Below are positions 60,301-64,000 of a DNA stretch of 64,000 nt, one piece after another. The stretch covers positions 19,059,142 through 19,123,141 of the forward strand of contig CM055606.1 of the NCBI GenBank assembly GCA_029379385.1, in the 5' to 3' direction. A program made the position numbers and the translations under genes. Every line of letters begins with the position of its first letter. Positions within the stretch are counted from its first letter, which is position 1. Origin of the DNA: Quillaja saponaria. Lineage: Eukaryota > Streptophyta > Magnoliopsida > Fabales > Quillajaceae. A model generated the notes under the pieces. The model was not told where the DNA came from. It saw only the letters and a program-made list of their open reading frames with translations, and did no database searches.

Positions 60301-62690
60301 TAAATTAAAATAAGATAAAATTGAATTCTGATCACTGGTTAAATTATTTCGTTCTCATATTGAATTGTAAATTGTGTGCACAATAAGCTACATGTAAAAA
60401 TTTAGCAGAAGGTAGTTCCCAGTGCAACAAGAGTATTCTTGTCTTTTATTTTTAGCAATACAAAGGGACCGATTTGGTGTAGATTCATAACATCAACTGC
60501 CACTCGCATTGTGACAGTGTCTTCAATAAGTGATCATGCAACAAGTGTACTCAACCGATTTGTTACTAATTGATGGTTGGACAGATAGCATTACAGTGGA
60601 ATGACAATTCATAATGTATCTGCTAATGTTGGCAAACACAAGATTTACTTGTACAGACTACTTTTAGGTTGCTAGTAGAATATCCATCTATAAATGGTGT
60701 TCTCCCTCTATTTTGGATTTATCAATATCTCATCTTTTTATAAATTAACTTGATTTTTTAGCAAAATAAAATTACACGTCTTGAAAATTTATTGCATGAC
60801 AGACCTTCTTTTGTATGTGGAGTAAGGCCATCTTAGGAGTAGTGAAATCATGTCTATCAATTTTCTTCTAAAATCCATCATCCTTCTTAATTGTCCATCC
60901 ATCTTGGCATCATTGTATTCATATTGATATAAAGTTCAATCAATTGGCAGGTATCCAAGATATTTGGGGAGGGAAAATTGCTTCTGGAAGAATATGTTTC
61001 CACCTTAAAGGCTTTAGTGGGGTTGAATGCTCTTGTCGAGGCAGTGGCAATTGGAAAGGGTAAGCAAGATCTTACAGGTATTAATGTGGAGGCTACGAAA
61101 CCTAGTCAAGTGCTTCCTGCCCGCCTCGAAATACCAGTTGGCAAGGCCTGCTCCTTGCTTACACCCCAGGAAATTACCAACTTTCTCACTGGAGACTTCC
61201 GACTAAGCAAAGCTCGATCAAATGATCTCTTTTGGGAAGCTGTTTGGCCTCGTTTACTTGCAAGAGGGTGGCATTCTGAGCAGCCTAATAGTCATGGCTA
61301 TGCTACTAGCTCCAAGCTTTCACTTGTCTTCCTTGTCCCTGGAGTTAAGAAGTTTTCAAGACGAAAATTAATGAAGGGAACTCACTTTTTTGATTCAATA
61401 AGTGATGTCCTGAGTAAAGTTGCATCAGACCCAGGACTTCTTGAGCTTGATACTGCAGTAGCTAATGACTATGGAAGCAAAAATGAAAATGGGTGGACCA
61501 CGGGAACAAAGTTAGACCAAGAAACTTTCCCAGATCAGCAGCGTCATTGCTATCTCAAGCCACAGACTCCAAATCACAGTGTGGATGTCATGAAGTTTAC
61601 TGTTGTTGATACGAGTGGGACGAGTGGGAAAGCATCGAAGATGAGACAAATGAGAAACTTCCCTCGTGGAGTTATGAAAGCTTCTGTATCTGAAAGTCAT
61701 TGTGAAGATGATGAAGATACCGCTGAGGAGGAAAAACAAGAACATGATTCCTTCTGCCATAATACAGATGAGATGATTTCCAAAACTACGAATGTGAGCA
61801 TTGGTACAGGAGTCTTCTCCAACAGCAATGGTTTAGAAAATAAGGCTTTGAAAGAGATGCTTCCAATCAGTAGGTCAGACTCTACTGATCTATTTGCTAA
61901 TATCTCCAAGAACATGAAGACAGACAACTGTAATGAAACAATGTCAAGAAATGCTAAGAAGTGCCTGTCAAGCAAGAAAGAGGGACCTGGGGGCAAAAAT
62001 CTTTTGGGCCCTGTTACAAAACGGCGTAGGAGATTAACTGCTTGTAACCTTGCAGAGACAAATTGTGTAACAGCCAATATCTTGGTACCTTCCATAGGGA
62101 AGCAAGAGGAGGCTAGTTGCTGTAGGGAGAATTTGATTTCTAGTGATAAGGTTCACACTCAGTCGGACCCAAGCCAGCAGAATAAATCAACTTCTAGCCC
62201 TCCTTCAATAGCCAGCCCAAACTTCACCAGAGAAGCCATTACCAATAGTAATCACTTTTGCATTGAACAACATGAGAAACCTCAATCCCGGATATTGATT
62301 GATCTTAACTTACCCTTTACACCAGATGCTGAAGCTGATGAACCTTTTATGACTGAAATGACAGAAAGACGACAACCTGATAGCACAAGCAAGGAATCAG
62401 ATAATTCCCATTCAGGAACAATCTCCAAATGTGTGGATAATTCTCAGCATCAGCCTGACGTGAACCCTAGGAGACATAGCACAAGAAATCGGCCACCAAC
62501 AACTAAAGTGCTGGAATCTTTAGCTTGTGGCTTTTGGGATAAAAAGGAGAAGAGGAAGAGCAGGGAGGTCTTCCACAGAGACAATTCTGCATTTAGACCT
62601 TCCCGACGTACTTGTGGTAAAGCAAGAGGTGAGGCTTCTGGTAGTGGTGGGGCTAATTTCCAAGGAGATGACAGAGAAAATAGTGTCTAA
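57317..62690 (+). CDS. SANT-domain protein with EAR-type DLNLP motif (plant At1g09040/At1g09050-like)
   Basis: Three coding exons: 57317-57322 (only Met-Glu), 58736-59584 and 60951-62690. They join to 864 residues. The early conserved block is NVFGDPEISPRVGEQYQAKLPPLL. A SANT/Myb-like domain lies at about 188-245 (SNSWNDIEEAGFILGLYIFG, RRFIGCKNMGDILSFYYGRF), of the kind found in corepressor scaffolds. A conserved second block follows at about 330-400 (LTPQEITNFLTGDFRLSKAR, FWEAVWPRLLARGWHSEQ). The C-terminal third is Ser-rich. The EAR-like repression motif LIDLNLP (DLNLP at 736-740) and a terminal RRHSTRNRPPTTKVLESLA basic block complete it. A nuclear transcriptional repressor or chromatin role is inferred. 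The two-residue first coding exon is needed to give an ATG in frame. Internal ATGs in exon 2 are the alternative start. Confidence 0.85.
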
Positions 62691-63377
62691 TGGTAACAGT
62701 TGTGTGCTATGACCTATCTTCTAGTCCGAATGAAGGATAAAGAGGTTTAGTCTCAGGTTCCTGGCAGAGTTGCAACATGTAAATGAAACTTCTTCTAGTC
62801 TATGCCCTGGAAATTCCATAGCTGGTTTCAGTTGCCGTGATAACCCTTTACTTGTATATAAGCGGCCTTTTTCGTCTCATATATGACATCAGATATATAC
62901 AAAATTCAAACGCAGGTTTATAGATATTAAAGCCTTTGCAGAGGTTGTGTTAAATCAGACAAAGCATTCGTGACTGCAAGGCACCTGAAAACTCAAAATA
63001 ATGGTTTCAGTTGCTCAACAGCATCTGTCGAAAGCTTCATGTTCTGTAGAGTTCAACTATCAGCGTCTGTTCTCCTTGGTTAGTTGCAGTGCTAGTATCC
63101 AATCTCAATCAGTATTGGTAAGACTTCATATTGCTGCCCCAAGGAGAGTCCATACCATTCCTAATACAGATTATGATTTATGACTATGGTATTCTCTTTT
63201 TTTATCTTTATTAGAAACCTTTCTCAATGAGTAGATATTTGTGGTTATCCTGTCATAATGAATGACATAGGCAAAAGAGGACTTGCTTTGTATTAACAAG
63301 TTCATCAAGCAAATGAAGAAGGTGGTGTCCTTTTGAAGTTCTGAAGTTTACTTAAATTTATCATGCATGAATTCATG

Positions 63378-63419
<42 letters not shown>

Positions 63420-64000
63420 CATTACATGTAACTAGCTCTTCTCAGTGTTAGTTAATAATGATCCCTCTCATGACTAATTTTAGATGAATCATGATTAGGA
63501 ATATTTATGTCATGTTTAAATGGAACTGCAAAGATATTGAAGTCTTTTTACTATTGGTTTGCACCAAAAATTTGTTATTAATCAGGTTTTCAATTTGTAA
63601 TTTGTATATGTTTGTACAGTATTATATTTAAAATTTTTTTTCTTAAAAATTTGAAAGCAATGTTCTCAAAAAAATAATAAACGTAAATTAAAAAAAAAAA
63701 AAACTTAATATTAACAGATTAGGTTTTATTAAGTTATTATTATTTTTGACCTTGTTTAGAAAATACTAAGAATGTCTACGTTAAAGTGTTTTGCTTACTC
63801 AAAAAGAGAAAAAAAGTAGTTCGCTTGCAGAGGGAAAAAGGAAAAAAAAGAAAAAGAAAGGTTTGCTTGCAGAGGGAAAAGAGAAAAAGAAAAAATAAAA
63901 TAAAAAAGTGACAGCCAATATTTTGCGGCTGCTTGAGACTGATAAAATCTCCACCCTGGCTGACTGGCTCTAAACTCTAAAGACGTTACCTACCAGAATA
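62691..64000. other. 3' UTR of the SANT gene and intergenic flank
   Basis: The transcript end is probably within 62.7-63.2 kb. Beyond are the TA/CA microsatellite, AT-rich DNA and, at about 63817-63890, two near-identical copies of TTCGCTTGCAGAGGGAAAA separated by a purine-rich A/G tract. No gene is visible. Confidence 0.45.
63381..63419. repeat. (TA)n(CA)n microsatellite
   Basis: An uninterrupted run of TA dinucleotides passes into CACACACACA, a compound dinucleotide microsatellite and a likely length polymorphism between individuals. Confidence 0.9.

Noticed and set aside
1..64000. CRISPR arrays, operons or bacterial-type elements
   Set aside because: The window is a plant nuclear locus with spliced genes; no regularly spaced short direct repeats with unique spacers were seen.

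Overview
This is nuclear DNA from a flowering plant, almost certainly a eudicot and probably a rosid. Genes are split by many GT-AG introns, intergenic DNA is very AT-rich with poly-A/T runs, and the proteins belong to plant families: mTERF, PPR-DYW, the SNF4/KIN-beta-gamma subunit of SnRK1, a CW zinc finger protein, a strigolactone-pathway oxygenase and plant SKP1. The genus cannot be named by eye. Exon coordinates were read by hand from splice motifs, reading frame and remembered family sequences; no search was run.

Layout. 1-12.5 kb: three tandem copies of a unit of about 4.5-5.2 kb, each carrying a mitochondrial transcription termination factor (mTERF) gene; only the middle copy is intact. 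13.7-14.9 kb (-): a small lysine-rich protein of unknown function. 16.0-22.5 kb (-): SNF4, 13 coding exons and 485 aa, with a non-autonomous hAT transposon in its largest intron. 22.5-26.9 kb: AT-rich intergenic DNA. 26.9-34.8 kb (+): a CW-type zinc finger protein, 11 exons and about 1601 aa. 34.8-38.2 kb: no gene seen. 38.2-39.9 kb (-): a PPR RNA-editing-type gene whose E/DYW tail survives only as out-of-frame remnants; its promoter and 5' leader are tandemly duplicated. 41.7-43.0 kb (+): LATERAL BRANCHING OXIDOREDUCTASE (LBO), 364 aa. 45.5-49.4 kb (-): the most unusual locus, in which six exons encoding a CUL1-like N-terminal half splice in frame onto an exon encoding a complete SKP1. 49.4-56.8 kb: repeat-rich DNA with a Pack-MULE-like element and two copies of a MITE-like repeat. 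57.3-62.7 kb (+): a SANT-domain protein with an EAR-type DLNLP motif. 62.7-64 kb: 3' flank with a microsatellite.

The genes are independent transcription units, not a pathway cluster. The best candidate for something undescribed is the CUL1(N-terminal)-SKP1 chimera at 45.5-49.4 kb. It would covalently join the SCF scaffold's SKP1-docking domain to SKP1 itself while lacking the RBX1-binding C-terminal half, and it opens with a signal-peptide-like leader. The second candidate is the PPR gene with an intact repeat array and a decayed deaminase domain.
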